Program-made: the position numbers and the translations under genes
Part shown: positions 9,854 through 18,593 of the stretch, one piece after another
Layout: every line of letters begins with the position of its first letter
How positions within the stretch are numbered: position 1 is the stretch's first letter
Assembly: GCF_032878975.1 (NCBI RefSeq)
Contig: NZ_CP043875.1
Location: 922,370-986,369 of the forward strand
Length of the DNA stretch: 64,000 bases
DNA from: Methanoplanus sp. FWC-SCC4
Lineage (GTDB): Archaea > Halobacteriota > Methanomicrobia > Methanomicrobiales > Methanomicrobiaceae
Reading direction: 5' to 3'
Notes under the pieces: generated by a model
Database searches by the model: none
What the model saw: the letters and a program-made list of their open reading frames with translations, nothing else
Told to the model about the DNA's origin: nothing

Positions 9854-11283
9854 CCTTTTATAACTCCTATTGGTTCAAGCCGGGCTACTTCCAGGGAAAT
9901 ACCTGCCTTGTGAACAACACTCACAACTTCGCTGCTTGGTTTGTATGCCTCAGGTGATTCCTCAGCAATTACTTTATTGCTTGTTGCTTTAACAAATATA
10001 CCCTTCTTTTCTAGTTCATCTTTTATTTCCGCACCCTGTGCGCTCTTTTTTGCCTTTGATCTTGAAAATATCCTGCCGGAGCCGTGGCAGGTGCTTCCAA
10101 ATGTTTTTTCCATTGCAGTTTGTGTGCCTTTGAGAAGATATGATGAAGTGCCCATACTTCCGGGAATAATTACCGGCTGACCAAAATCAGAGAGTTCGTG
10201 CGGAATGTCGTGGCAGCCCGGGCCGAAAGCCCTTGTTGCGCCTTTTCGATGAACACATACTTCTGTTTTTTGCCCGTTTACGACATGTGTCTCATACTTT
10301 GCAACATTGTGCGTTACATCATATACAAGTTTCATGTCGCTGTAATCAATTTTATAAACCTTCTCGAAAATTTCCCTTACCATGTGGGTTATCATCTGTC
10401 TGTTTGCCCATGCGTAATTTGCAGATGCGGCCATAGCTCCAAAATATGCTTTTCCTTCATCACTTTTTATTGGTGCACATGCCAGCTGGGCATCAGGGAT
10501 ATTGATGTGGTATTTTTTGGTTGCTGATTCGAGATCCTTTAAATGATCCGTGCATACCTGATGACCCAGTCCTCTTGATCCGCAGTGAATCATTACACAG
10601 ATCTGATCTTTTGATACACCGAATTTGTCTGCAACCTCAGGATCCATTATCTCTGAAACTTCCTGTATTTCGAGAAAATGGTTTCCTGAACCAAGAGTCC
10701 CGCATTGCGGCATTCCCCTCAATCTTGCTTTTTTACTTACAAAATCAGTGTCAGCAGCTTCCATGAACCCTTTTTCTTCGCAGCGGTTTAGGTCTTCGGG
10801 GGTACCATATCCCATGTTAACTGCCCATTTGGCGCCTTCACACATCATGTCTTCTAATTCATCCGCTGAAAGTTTCTTTTCAGAACGGGTTCCAACACCT
10901 GTGGGCACTGTATGGAAAAGCTCATTGATTAGTCTTTTTGGTTTTCCAAGGTCAGATTTTTTAAGAGGGGTTGTAAGTAGCCTTACACCGCAGTTTATAT
11001 CAAATCCTACCCCTCCGGGTGAAATAATGCCTGTCTCCATCTCAAAGGCGGCAACACCGCCAATCGGAAATCCGTATCCCCAGTGAATGTCCGGCATACC
11101 GTATGAATATTTTAAGATTCCGGGTAATGTCGCGACATTTGCAAGCTGTTTTATTGCACCTTCTTCAAGTGTTTCTGCGAGAGAATCGGAAAGAAAAAAT
11201 TTTCCCGGCACCCTCATTTCAGGAACAAATCCCGGTTTTACTTCCCACTCAACTTCGTTTAGCCTGTCGATTCCTTCAATCAA
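9850..11283 (-). CDS. rtcB: tRNA-splicing RNA ligase RtcB
   Basis: The 477-residue RtcB joins 2',3'-cyclic phosphate and 5'-OH RNA ends, using GTP and manganese, in tRNA splicing and RNA repair. Metal- and GMP-binding motifs are in place: GGVGFDINCGVRLL (about residues 91-104), GSGNHFLEI (about 200), MIHCGSRGLGHQV (about 230) and the late SCHGSGR containing the GMP-accepting histidine region. Length matches intein-free archaeal RtcB. The archease gene ends 12 bp upstream and the next gene overlaps its stop, so this is an RNA-repair operon. Confidence 0.95.
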   Translation of the reverse strand: MIEGIDRLNEVEWEVKPGFVPEMRVPGKFFLSDSLAETLEEGAIKQLANVATLPGILKYSYGMPDIHWGYGFPIGGVAAFEMETGIISPGGVGFDINCGVRLLTTPLKKSDLGKPKRLINELFHTVPTGVGTRSEKKLSADELEDMMCEGAKWAVNMGYGTPEDLNRCEEKGFMEAADTDFVSKKARLRGMPQCGTLGSGNHFLEIQEVSEIMDPEVADKFGVSKDQICVMIHCGSRGLGHQVCTDHLKDLESATKKYHINIPDAQLACAPIKSDEGKAYFGAMAASANYAWANRQMITHMVREIFEKVYKIDYSDMKLVYDVTHNVAKYETHVVNGQKTEVCVHRKGATRAFGPGCHDIPHELSDFGQPVIIPGSMGTSSYLLKGTQTAMEKTFGSTCHGSGRIFSRSKAKKSAQGAEIKDELEKKGIFVKATSNKVIAEESPEAYKPSSEVVSVVHKAGISLEVARLEPIGVIKG

Positions 11284-11295
11284 AATAACACCCTC

Positions 11296-11712
11296 TCAAA
11301 CATCAAATATGATATCTACCTGATAAAGACCTTCATTCTTTTTAATTACTATCCCTGATCGGGAGATTCCCTTTATTTCCGATCCACCCATATGTCTCGA
11401 TTTGTCAAAATATTCACCAACAGCACTGGCAAAAAGAGACTTATCATTTAATTTTACTGATACGTCGGAGAAAACAATTCCATCCACTTCTGATATAAAC
11501 AAAAGCTCTGATAAAAAATCAAGAAGAAGGCTTTCGTAACTATCGGCTGAAACAGTAAATTCCCTGATGACGTTTTGGTTTTTGCGGTCTTCAAACATTA
11601 TTGAAAACATGGCAGAAGCCGAAGCTGAAAACAGCTCTTCTATTGAGTTTCCTTTGCACCTGAACAAAAAATCTGCAGTGTGGTCAAGTTCCTCAAACGG
11701 TAGAAAATTCAT
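11296..11712 (-). CDS. Archease, RtcB activator
   Basis: A 138-residue acidic protein that matches archease: the N-terminal ELDHTADF motif with its metal-binding aspartate, LLLDFLSELLFISE in the centre, and GLYQVDIIFDV at the C-terminus. Archease speeds guanylation of RtcB and allows multiple turnovers. The rtcB gene follows 12 bp later on the same strand. Confidence 0.92.
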   Translation of the reverse strand: MNFLPFEELDHTADFLFRCKGNSIEELFSASASAMFSIMFEDRKNQNVIREFTVSADSYESLLLDFLSELLFISEVDGIVFSDVSVKLNDKSLFASAVGEYFDKSRHMGGSEIKGISRSGIVIKKNEGLYQVDIIFDV

Positions 11713-11751
11713 ATCAATTACGACCAGAGTTCAGATTTATTGCCAACTATC

Positions 11752-12021
11752 TTAAAAGTAATCACAGTATTTTGGAACCATGCTCATATCGACATATTCT
11801 ATAAAGCGCGCCTGATACATTGAAATATATAATATGTAATCCCCGATATAAATTTCGAGATCTGATGATTTAGGAGGCTTTACTGCGGTAGAAAGGAGAA
11901 TAGGGCCCCCACAGGATGTACATATTCTGAAATTGCATTTTCTGTCAATAATGTACTGACGAACATCCTCTGTTACAATAATCTCGTGATTCTCGTAATT
12001 GTCACTTGAACCGTTATCCAT
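11752..12021 (-). CDS. Small conserved-looking protein with a CxxC motif, unknown function
   Basis: An 89-residue protein I cannot place. It has KCNFRICTSCGGP (C at about residues 30, 35 and 38) and one more cysteine near the end (KYCDYF). It could bind a metal, but a full zinc ribbon needs a second CxxC pair, which is absent. It lies 39 bp upstream of archease on the same strand and may be the first gene of that operon. Confidence 0.55.
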   Translation of the reverse strand: MDNGSSDNYENHEIIVTEDVRQYIIDRKCNFRICTSCGGPILLSTAVKPPKSSDLEIYIGDYILYISMYQARFIEYVDMSMVPKYCDYF

Positions 12022-12072
12022 TCTTTACATGTTTGTAAAGAAGATAAAAATAGATTATGTTAATAAAGAAAA

Positions 12073-12387
12073 TCAGGTACAGGACACTGCACGTTCTACA
12101 AGATCGGCATATTGATCTTTTAATTTGTAGCAGGTCTGGTCGTTGTCTTTGGATTTAATTACATGAAATATGCCAATTCTTGAAGCTATAATGCCAACCA
12201 TTGATGCAACTGACTGGTAACTGACTTCAAATTTATCTGCCAGTCTTTTATGAGTCTCCGCAATGGTAAGGGATTTTGCTTTAACAAAGATATTCAGCAG
12301 CGTCCGTCGAATGCCATTCTTATCTCTTGAAAGATAATTCTTGAGACGCTTTTCTATCTCATTTTTCAGATCTGCCGCTGATCTCAT
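12073..12387 (-). CDS. DUF2551 family protein, probable winged-helix
   Basis: A 104-residue protein that matches the DUF2551 family of methanogens. Residues 20-85 look like a winged helix: KNGIRRTLLNIFVKAKSLTIAE, then RLADKFEVSYQSVASMVGIIASRIGI as helix-turn-helix, then a short beta wing. A DNA-binding or regulatory role is likely from the fold only. It reads away from secF, and the 215 bp between them should hold both promoters. Confidence 0.65.
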   Translation of the reverse strand: MRSAADLKNEIEKRLKNYLSRDKNGIRRTLLNIFVKAKSLTIAETHKRLADKFEVSYQSVASMVGIIASRIGIFHVIKSKDNDQTCYKLKDQYADLVERAVSCT

Positions 12388-12602
12388 ATCTTTAAATTAA
12401 ACTGAACTTTATTTATATTTTACCATTATTTTTTATGAATAAATCTGTGATATTTAACTTCAGATGATATTTTTGTTTAAGAGAATTTTCTATTCATATA
12501 ATAAAATAATATATTCAATTATCATGCGGATTATTTTGGAAAAAGTTCGTGAATGTTTAAGTAAACGGAACAATTAATCATTTCTGAAACAAATTTAATT
12601 GC

Positions 12603-13469
12603 ATGGGTAAATTTACCTATGATATTAACAAATATGAGCCAAAGCAGATGGTTGCTCTGCCTCTCGGGCTTTTAATAATCTCCATAATTTTTCTGGCTTT
12701 CAATACCTTTTCAACAGGGATGCCTGTTGAACCGGGAATTGATTTCGCCGGGGGAGTTGCGGTAACCGTCTTTACAACGGACTCTCAGGAAGATATTAAG
12801 GCATTTTTCTCAGATTATCCGCTAAAGAGCATTGGAGAAAGTGTAAATGATGGATACTACCTGGTATTTGATTATCTTGAAGATGATAAATTCAGGGATT
12901 TGACAAAAAAAGTTCTAGATAAGTACCCCGATGCCAAAGTGGATCAGATCGGTGAAACATTTGGAAAAACCCTTCAGTCCCAGGCTGTATGGGCATTGTT
13001 GATTGCTTTTATTTTAATGGCAATTGTGGTATTTGTCGCATTCAAAAGTTTTGTTCCTTCTGCTGCAGTAGTTATATCCGCATTTTCCGATATTGTAATT
13101 ACAGCTGCATTAATGGATGTTTTTGGAATTTCACTTTCACTTGGAACAACCGCGGCACTTTTAATGCTTATTGGTTATTCGGTCGACAGTGACATACTTT
13201 TGACAACACGTCTTTTGAAACGTAAGGGAAATCTTGACGAGAAGCTGCGCGGTGCATTTCGTACCGGATTTATTATGACCACTACAACTATCACAGCTGT
13301 CTTTGCAATGTTTGTTGTAACAGCTGTTGGGCAGGTTGTAATAATCAGGGATATATCCGCTGTGCTTTTAATCGGTCTTTTTGTTGACATGATGAACACA
13401 TGGATGCTTAATGCAGGGCTTTTAAAATGGTATCTGACAAGAAAGGGAGGATACAGAAATGGCAGATGA
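12603..13469 (+). CDS. secF: Protein translocase subunit SecF
   Basis: The 288-residue SecF has the expected six membrane helices: one near residues 18-36, a short external domain with GIDFAGGVAV (about residues 46-55), then five C-terminal helices with the RND motif LMLIGYSVDSDILLTTRL. With SecD it uses the ion gradient to pull exported proteins through the Sec channel. The secD start lies inside the end of this gene (11-bp overlap). Archaea place secF before secD. No ribosome site is visible before the ATG, so a leaderless message is possible. Confidence 0.95.
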   Translation: MGKFTYDINKYEPKQMVALPLGLLIISIIFLAFNTFSTGMPVEPGIDFAGGVAVTVFTTDSQEDIKAFFSDYPLKSIGESVNDGYYLVFDYLEDDKFRDLTKKVLDKYPDAKVDQIGETFGKTLQSQAVWALLIAFILMAIVVFVAFKSFVPSAAVVISAFSDIVITAALMDVFGISLSLGTTAALLMLIGYSVDSDILLTTRLLKRKGNLDEKLRGAFRTGFIMTTTTITAVFAMFVVTAVGQVVIIRDISAVLLIGLFVDMMNTWMLNAGLLKWYLTRKGGYRNGR

Positions 13470-14937
13470 AGATAGTACAATAAGTAAAATTTTAACAGAC
13501 TGGCGTGTAATCATCATGCTCTTTCTGGTAATATTCTCTATAGCAAGCATATATCTGATTCCGCCCAACTTTGACAAAGGTCTTGAAGGAAACCTCCAGT
13601 TAGGTCTTGATCTTGAAGGAGGATCATGGATTCAGTTATCATTCCAGTCAGAGATTGTCAGATATTCATCTGATATGCCGCAGGCCCAGTTTGTAGATCA
13701 GCTCAGCAAAAAAATTGATGCTGAGGTAATCCCGGTAACTGCTGATAAAATTGAAATAAGAAAATATTACTCTGAAGAGGATCTACAAGCCATATTTGAT
13801 GAATTTGGCGCTAAAATAATTTCATATGATCAGGGTGTCTCAAAGGAGACTGCTGAAGATATTAAGAGAATTCTTGAAGATAAAGTCAACACACTTGGAA
13901 CACAGGATGCAAGAATTAACACTTTAAGCGGCTTAAATGAGGTGACACGCTACATTCGTGTAGAACTTGCAGGAACTGATATTAATACCGCTCAGGACCT
14001 TGTAAGTGCCCAGGGTAAATTCGAGATCAGAATTCAGACAGAAGGTAATTCAACTGCTCATGTATTATTTGGTGATGCAGTAACAAGTGTTTCAACACCA
14101 ACCCAGAACCCTCCGGGAAGTCAGAACTGGGGTGTAGGATTTACTCTGAGTCCTGAGGGAGCAGATGCATTCCGCGAGGCATCAATAAAATATGATGCTG
14201 TTAAAAATCCTCAGGCCCATCCTCTTGTGATGCTCCTTGACGGAGAAGTCGTTTACAGTGCACCTCTTTCTGAAAGTCTTGCAGGTAAACTGGTTTCAGG
14301 AACTGTTCGTGATTTGAGTGCTTCAACCGGAAGCGGACCAGAGGCTTTGGAAGAAGCAAAACTCCTTGAAATACATCTTCGTGCAGGTGCTCTGCCAGTG
14401 GATGTAAAAATAGCAGGTTCCGGATCGGTTCCGGCAAAGCTTGGAGATTACTTTAAGATTGTATGTATTATAGCAGCAATTCTTGCCCTTATTGCAGTGG
14501 CAGTTACTGTATACATACGTTACAAGGAACCATCCATTGTTCTGCCAATGATAATGACCAATATTGCCGAGATAGTAATTCTGCTTGGTATCGCAAGGTA
14601 TATCCAACAGCTTGATCTGGCAAGTATTGCCGCTTTGGTTGCTGTATTGGGAACAGGTATTGATCAGCTTGTCGTAATAACCGATGAGGTGCTTCATGAA
14701 GGCAAAGTGCCGTCTCCGAATGTTTATATGAAGAGATTCAAGCGTGCACTGATTATCATCACAGTTGCGGCCTGCACTACAATATTTGCAATGCTTCCTC
14801 TTGCGGTAATGGATTTATCCACACTCAAAGGATTTGCATTAATCACAATCATTGGAGTACTGGTCGGTGTCTTAATCACACGTCCGGCATATGGAAAGAT
14901 CATAATGGCGATTCTCTCAAAGAAACCCGCCAGGTGA
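13459..14937 (+). CDS. secD: Protein translocase subunit SecD
   Basis: A 492-residue RND-family membrane protein. A first helix (residues 16-35) precedes the motif LQLGLDLEGGSW, a large external P1 domain of about 280 residues, then five helices with LVAVLGTGIDQLVVITDEVLHEGK (the RND helix pair). A strong GGGAGGAT site is 5-6 nt upstream of the ATG, within secF. It works with SecF in the late step of protein export. A T-rich stretch and the thioredoxin promoter follow. Confidence 0.95.
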   Translation: MADEDSTISKILTDWRVIIMLFLVIFSIASIYLIPPNFDKGLEGNLQLGLDLEGGSWIQLSFQSEIVRYSSDMPQAQFVDQLSKKIDAEVIPVTADKIEIRKYYSEEDLQAIFDEFGAKIISYDQGVSKETAEDIKRILEDKVNTLGTQDARINTLSGLNEVTRYIRVELAGTDINTAQDLVSAQGKFEIRIQTEGNSTAHVLFGDAVTSVSTPTQNPPGSQNWGVGFTLSPEGADAFREASIKYDAVKNPQAHPLVMLLDGEVVYSAPLSESLAGKLVSGTVRDLSASTGSGPEALEEAKLLEIHLRAGALPVDVKIAGSGSVPAKLGDYFKIVCIIAAILALIAVAVTVYIRYKEPSIVLPMIMTNIAEIVILLGIARYIQQLDLASIAALVAVLGTGIDQLVVITDEVLHEGKVPSPNVYMKRFKRALIIITVAACTTIFAMLPLAVMDLSTLKGFALITIIGVLVGVLITRPAYGKIIMAILSKKPAR

Positions 14938-15014
14938 TCATTTTCAGCATTCCAAAAAACAAAAATTTATATCTTTTTCTGACCTCTTCTCTCTAAGAGA
15001 GGTGTATGATAATT

Positions 15015-15287
15015 ATGTCAAAACCAGTACTGATGGATTTTTACGCTGAATGGTGTGGTCCATGTAAAATGCAGACTCCGATTCTCGAACAGTTAAAGAG
15101 TATGATGGGGGATTCAATTGAGATTAAGAAGATCGATGTTGATGAAAGTATGGATGCTGCAGTAAAATACGGGATACAGGTTGTTCCAACTTTAATTATC
15201 GAAAAAGACGGAAAAGTTGAGCACCGTCTTGAAGGTGTCACTCCTGCTGATACACTTCAGAGTCTGATTCTTCCGCTTTTGGATTAA
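15015..15287 (+). CDS. Thioredoxin-like protein
   Basis: A 90-residue thioredoxin fold with the redox motif WCGPCK near residue 12 and the cis-proline in VVPTLII. It is short, as are many archaeal thioredoxins and glutaredoxin-like proteins. I take the second ATG (15015) because GAGAGAGGTG ends 10 nt before it; the upstream ATG at 15006 is only 1 nt from that site. Likely a cytosolic disulfide reductase. Confidence 0.85.
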   Translation: MSKPVLMDFYAEWCGPCKMQTPILEQLKSMMGDSIEIKKIDVDESMDAAVKYGIQVVPTLIIEKDGKVEHRLEGVTPADTLQSLILPLLD

Positions 15288-15314
15288 TTAATTTCTTAAA
15301 TTTATTTTTTAAAA

Positions 15315-15950
15315 ATGCAGGACGAAGAAGTCTGTCAGAAAATTGAGCTTTTGATAAATTTCCTGAAAAATACTTATGGCTATATCGACTGGTGGCCAGG
15401 TACGCCCGATGAGATAATTATCGGTTCGATACTTACCCAGCAGACGAAATGGAAAAATGTCGAAAATGCTATTCTGAATTTAAGGGAACAGAATATCAGC
15501 TCTTTAAAAGATATTAATAATGCCTCTTTCGAGAGTATTGGTGAAGCAATAAAATGCACGGGTTTTTACAGACTTAAGACTGACAGGTTAAAGGAACTCT
15601 CACATTTTATACTCTCAGTGTATGTATCGGCAGAAAATATGAAGAATATCCCGACAGATGTTTTGAGAAAAGAGTTACTGTCAATAAAAGGTGTCGGGCC
15701 GGAAACAGCGGACAGTATTCTTTGTTATGGTCTTTCGAAGAATAGTTTTGTTATTGATGCATATACGGAAAAGATCTGTAAATGTGCAGATATTCTGGTT
15801 AAAAAAAGCGATTTGAAATCTCTGTTTGAGAAAGTTTTGCCGGAATCAAACATGGATTACAGGACGTGCCATGCATGGTTTGTTGAATACGGAAAAGAAT
15901 ACTGTACAAATAAAAGGTGTGATGAATGCAAAATAAGGAATTTGAGATAA
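15315..15950 (+). CDS. Endonuclease III-like HhH-GPD DNA glycosylase
   Basis: A 211-residue base-excision protein. The helix-hairpin-helix LLSIKGVGPETADSILCYGL (residues 116-135) is followed by the catalytic-aspartate region FVIDAYTEKI (D143). The C-terminal iron-sulfur loop reads C-x4-C-x2-C and then the protein ends at KIRNLR, so the usual fourth cysteine is missing. The N-terminal ILTQQTKWKNVENAI fits the family, although an asparagine or glutamine often follows differently. It overlaps the next gene by 25 bp. Confidence 0.82.
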   Translation: MQDEEVCQKIELLINFLKNTYGYIDWWPGTPDEIIIGSILTQQTKWKNVENAILNLREQNISSLKDINNASFESIGEAIKCTGFYRLKTDRLKELSHFILSVYVSAENMKNIPTDVLRKELLSIKGVGPETADSILCYGLSKNSFVIDAYTEKICKCADILVKKSDLKSLFEKVLPESNMDYRTCHAWFVEYGKEYCTNKRCDECKIRNLR

Positions 15951-16471
15951 TTGGCAAACGACTTTTTACTGAAGGTCTTGTTGGCGGAAATTTTGGAAAT
16001 ATGAGTATAAGATCCAAAAACGGTTTTTATGTAACCCCAAGTGGATCTTACCTTGATGAGCCCTGTGATCTGAAGTTTGTATCTGATGATGGAAAACCAG
16101 AATCTGGTTCTTCGAGTGAGTGGCGTGTGCATTATAAGGCCTATTCAATGACGGATGCATCGGCAATTGTACATGCCCATCCTGCAATGTCTGTTGCTGC
16201 ATCATTTTATTTTGACGAGATTGTCCCGATAGACAGTGAAGGAAAAATGCTATGCCCGATAATTCCTGTTGTGTCCGGAGAACCCGGAACAGATAAGCTT
16301 GCAGAAAATATTGGTCTGGCTCTTAAAAAATCCCCGGTTGCAATAGCCCGGGGGCATGGAACTTTTGTTACAGGCAATAGTTTAAAAGAAGCGTATCTTA
16401 TGACATCAATAGCTGAGCATGCCTGCAAAATAATTTATTTGACAGGAGGGTTCGGAGGCCGGAGCCTCTGA
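15926..16471 (+). CDS. Class II aldolase/adducin family protein
   Basis: A 181-residue zinc aldolase-type protein related to fuculose-phosphate aldolase and methylthioribulose-phosphate dehydratase. GGNFGNMSIR and TPSG near the N-terminus bind phosphate, HAHPAMS supplies two zinc histidines, and RGHGTFV supplies the third. The true substrate cannot be told from sequence. Its start lies 25 bp inside the upstream glycosylase gene, and its 3' end overlaps the convergent glycosyltransferase gene by 37 bp. Confidence 0.8.
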   Translation: MQNKEFEIIGKRLFTEGLVGGNFGNMSIRSKNGFYVTPSGSYLDEPCDLKFVSDDGKPESGSSSEWRVHYKAYSMTDASAIVHAHPAMSVAASFYFDEIVPIDSEGKMLCPIIPVVSGEPGTDKLAENIGLALKKSPVAIARGHGTFVTGNSLKEAYLMTSIAEHACKIIYLTGGFGGRSL

Positions 16472-17361
16472 ATTTCTCTTCTTAATTCTCTGTTAAATGA
16501 TACGAGCATGTCGGCAATGACACCGAACATGAATATCTGAAATCCCATTATTATCAGAAGAACCGTCAGTAATGCAAGTTCTGTATGTGTTGTGCCGGCA
16601 AACCATTCAACAGCCACATATATCCCCGCTATTAATCCGATAAGAGATACAAAAAGGCCTATTACACCAAAATAAAATATCGGATTGCTGACCCTTGCAA
16701 GTCTCCAGACTGCTGATATTATCTTTGCCCCGTCTCTGACCGGGTGAAGTTTAGTCTGTGTTCCCGGTCTTGGTTTGTATTGTATCTCTACAACTGATAC
16801 TTTCTGCTGGTTTCTTATTGTTTCAACTGAAATTTCTGTTTCAATCTCAAAACCGTTCTCCTTAAGGCTCATTCTTTTGACAGAGTCAAGAGTAAATGCA
16901 CGGTAACCGGAGAGGATGTCATGAAGATATTCTCCGTGTGCCACCTTGAACAGATAATTTATGACCTGATTGCCAAAATGATTGAGATTGCTTAGTGCTC
17001 CCGGTTCAAAAGTATCAAGTCTGTTTCCGATAACATGATCAAATCCGTTGAAAAGAGGATAGAGCATCTTTTCGGAATCTTCAGGCAGGTATGTTCCGTC
17101 ACCGTCAAGCATCAGAATATAGGGCTGTTGAATAAAATCAATTGCTTCAATTATTGCTCTGCCTTTTCCTTTACCTGTCTGTATTTTTACAATTGCGCCT
17201 GATTCCTCTGCAATTTTTACCGTTTTGTCAGTGCTTTTGCCGTCCATTACGAATATATGAGTGTAACCCATTTCTTTGAATGAATTGACCAGTTCCCCTA
17301 TTGTTGGCGCTTCATTGAGTGTCGGGATGAATATGCATACTTCATCCTTTTTGATATCCAT
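16435..17361 (-). CDS. Family 2 glycosyltransferase, AglJ-like dolichyl-phosphate sugar synthase
   Basis: A 308-residue enzyme with a GT-A domain (IPTLNEAPTIGELV, MDGKSTDKT, LDGDGTYLPED with the DxD metal motif) and two C-terminal membrane helices (about residues 225-248 and 262-285). It resembles haloarchaeal AglJ, which starts the S-layer N-glycan by loading the first sugar onto dolichol phosphate. The exact sugar is not deducible. The last 37 bp overlap the convergent aldolase gene, so the RNAs would be complementary there. Confidence 0.8.
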   Translation of the reverse strand: MDIKKDEVCIFIPTLNEAPTIGELVNSFKEMGYTHIFVMDGKSTDKTVKIAEESGAIVKIQTGKGKGRAIIEAIDFIQQPYILMLDGDGTYLPEDSEKMLYPLFNGFDHVIGNRLDTFEPGALSNLNHFGNQVINYLFKVAHGEYLHDILSGYRAFTLDSVKRMSLKENGFEIETEISVETIRNQQKVSVVEIQYKPRPGTQTKLHPVRDGAKIISAVWRLARVSNPIFYFGVIGLFVSLIGLIAGIYVAVEWFAGTTHTELALLTVLLIIMGFQIFMFGVIADMLVSFNRELRREIQRLRPPNPPVK

Positions 17362-17400
17362 TGCTACATTATATAAAAATCTAAAGTCATAAGTGCTTTC

Positions 17401-17988
17401 ATGCAGACTTCGAAATCAGGTATAAGAATACTTGGCATCGCGGAAAGCTTTTCTCAGGGCGCAAATAATTCATTATTTGCCGGTGTCGTGATGCGAAAGG
17501 ATCTTATCATCGACGGATTTGCTTTTTCACATGCTACTGTAGGGGGTATGGATGCAACAGATGCCGTGATTGGAATTTTTGATAAGCTTAACAGGCGTGA
17601 TATTAACTGTATAGTGCTTTCCGGCTGTGTGGTCTCCTGGTTTAATATCATTGATCCGGATCTTATTTTTAAAACAACAAATGTCCCCGTAATCGGGGTG
17701 ACATATGAGGATTCAAAAGGGTTAAAAGAGCATATTATTCACCATTTTCCTGGTGATGAAAACAGGCTTTCTGCATACGAAAAACTCGGAGAGAGGACTT
17801 TTGTGAAACTGGATAATAAGTATGGTATTTATATACGTACTGCCGGACTTTTAAAAGAAGAAGCTTTTAGCATATGCAATTCCTTTGCAAAAGAAGGAAA
17901 AATACCTGAACCATTAAGGGTTGCACGTCTTCTTGCAAGGTCTTTTTTTAAGGATGAAAACAGATCCAATATTTTGAATATTTCCTGA
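17401..17988 (+). CDS. DUF99 family protein (UPF0215, endonuclease dU-like)
   Basis: The 195-residue protein matches DUF99: GIRILGIAESF at the start, DGFAFSHATVGGMDATDAVI, and CIVLSGCVVSWFNIID followed by PVIGVTYED. Family members have been linked to cleavage at deoxyuridine in DNA and resemble endonuclease V in fold; no activity is known for this one. It is divergent from the glycosyltransferase gene, with only 39 bp between starts. Confidence 0.78.
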   Translation: MQTSKSGIRILGIAESFSQGANNSLFAGVVMRKDLIIDGFAFSHATVGGMDATDAVIGIFDKLNRRDINCIVLSGCVVSWFNIIDPDLIFKTTNVPVIGVTYEDSKGLKEHIIHHFPGDENRLSAYEKLGERTFVKLDNKYGIYIRTAGLLKEEAFSICNSFAKEGKIPEPLRVARLLARSFFKDENRSNILNIS

Positions 17989-18031
17989 CAATAATCAGGA
18001 TAATTTAAAGCTTTTTTTCAGATTTCTGTCT

Positions 18032-18547
18032 TCATAAAGGCACTCTGAATGTATCTCTTGATATTATTTTGTTTTCAGTTTTGGAAATTATATCAATTTT
18101 CACTTCGTCGCCAGGTTTTATAAGCCCGTTTGAGAGGTCAAGGCTTATTTTTTCTTTCGGATACCAGTTGGTGTTTTGGCATCCTGTACCTCCTATTGTC
18201 TGAACAAAGAAGTGATTGGTTGGAATAAAATCATGGCCGTTTAGTGTTGTAATTCTGCATTTTAAAAGTGCATCATTACAGTAAATATCCGCCTCAAGAA
18301 GAGAATTGTCATAAGGTTTAATTCTGGAATGAGACAATATTATCCGGCTGTCATAATCAGGGGGTGATGTAAGAATATTTGTTATTACAAATATTTCCGG
18401 AATTTCCTCGGGAAGACTAAAAAGAGGAATCTCGAATTTCATGCAATACAGTAAAACAATCAAAAAAAGAATGAATACGATTGCAACCATAAGCAGGTGG
18501 CCGATAACCGGAGATGTACCTTCTTCTGAATTATATTTGTATTTCAA
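18032..18547 (-). CDS. Archaeal type IV pilin-like protein
   Basis: A 171-residue protein with the archaeal pilin N-terminus: a short charged leader ending near EEGTSPVIG, then one hydrophobic helix (HLLMVAIVFILFLIVLLY). The SPVIG motif is the usual mark of the type IV pilin N-terminal domain, cut by a class III prepilin peptidase. The rest is a mostly beta external domain. No pilus assembly genes are in the window, so which structure it joins is unknown. Confidence 0.72.
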   Translation of the reverse strand: MKYKYNSEEGTSPVIGHLLMVAIVFILFLIVLLYCMKFEIPLFSLPEEIPEIFVITNILTSPPDYDSRIILSHSRIKPYDNSLLEADIYCNDALLKCRITTLNGHDFIPTNHFFVQTIGGTGCQNTNWYPKEKISLDLSNGLIKPGDEVKIDIISKTENKIISRDTFRVPL

Positions 18548-18593
18548 TAATGAGTAATTTAAAAAAGAATATAATAAATTTTTTTAATTTATT

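Noticed and set aside
10625-11086. 153-codon + strand frame inside rtcB
   Set aside because: Mirror of conserved RtcB sequence; no family resemblance.
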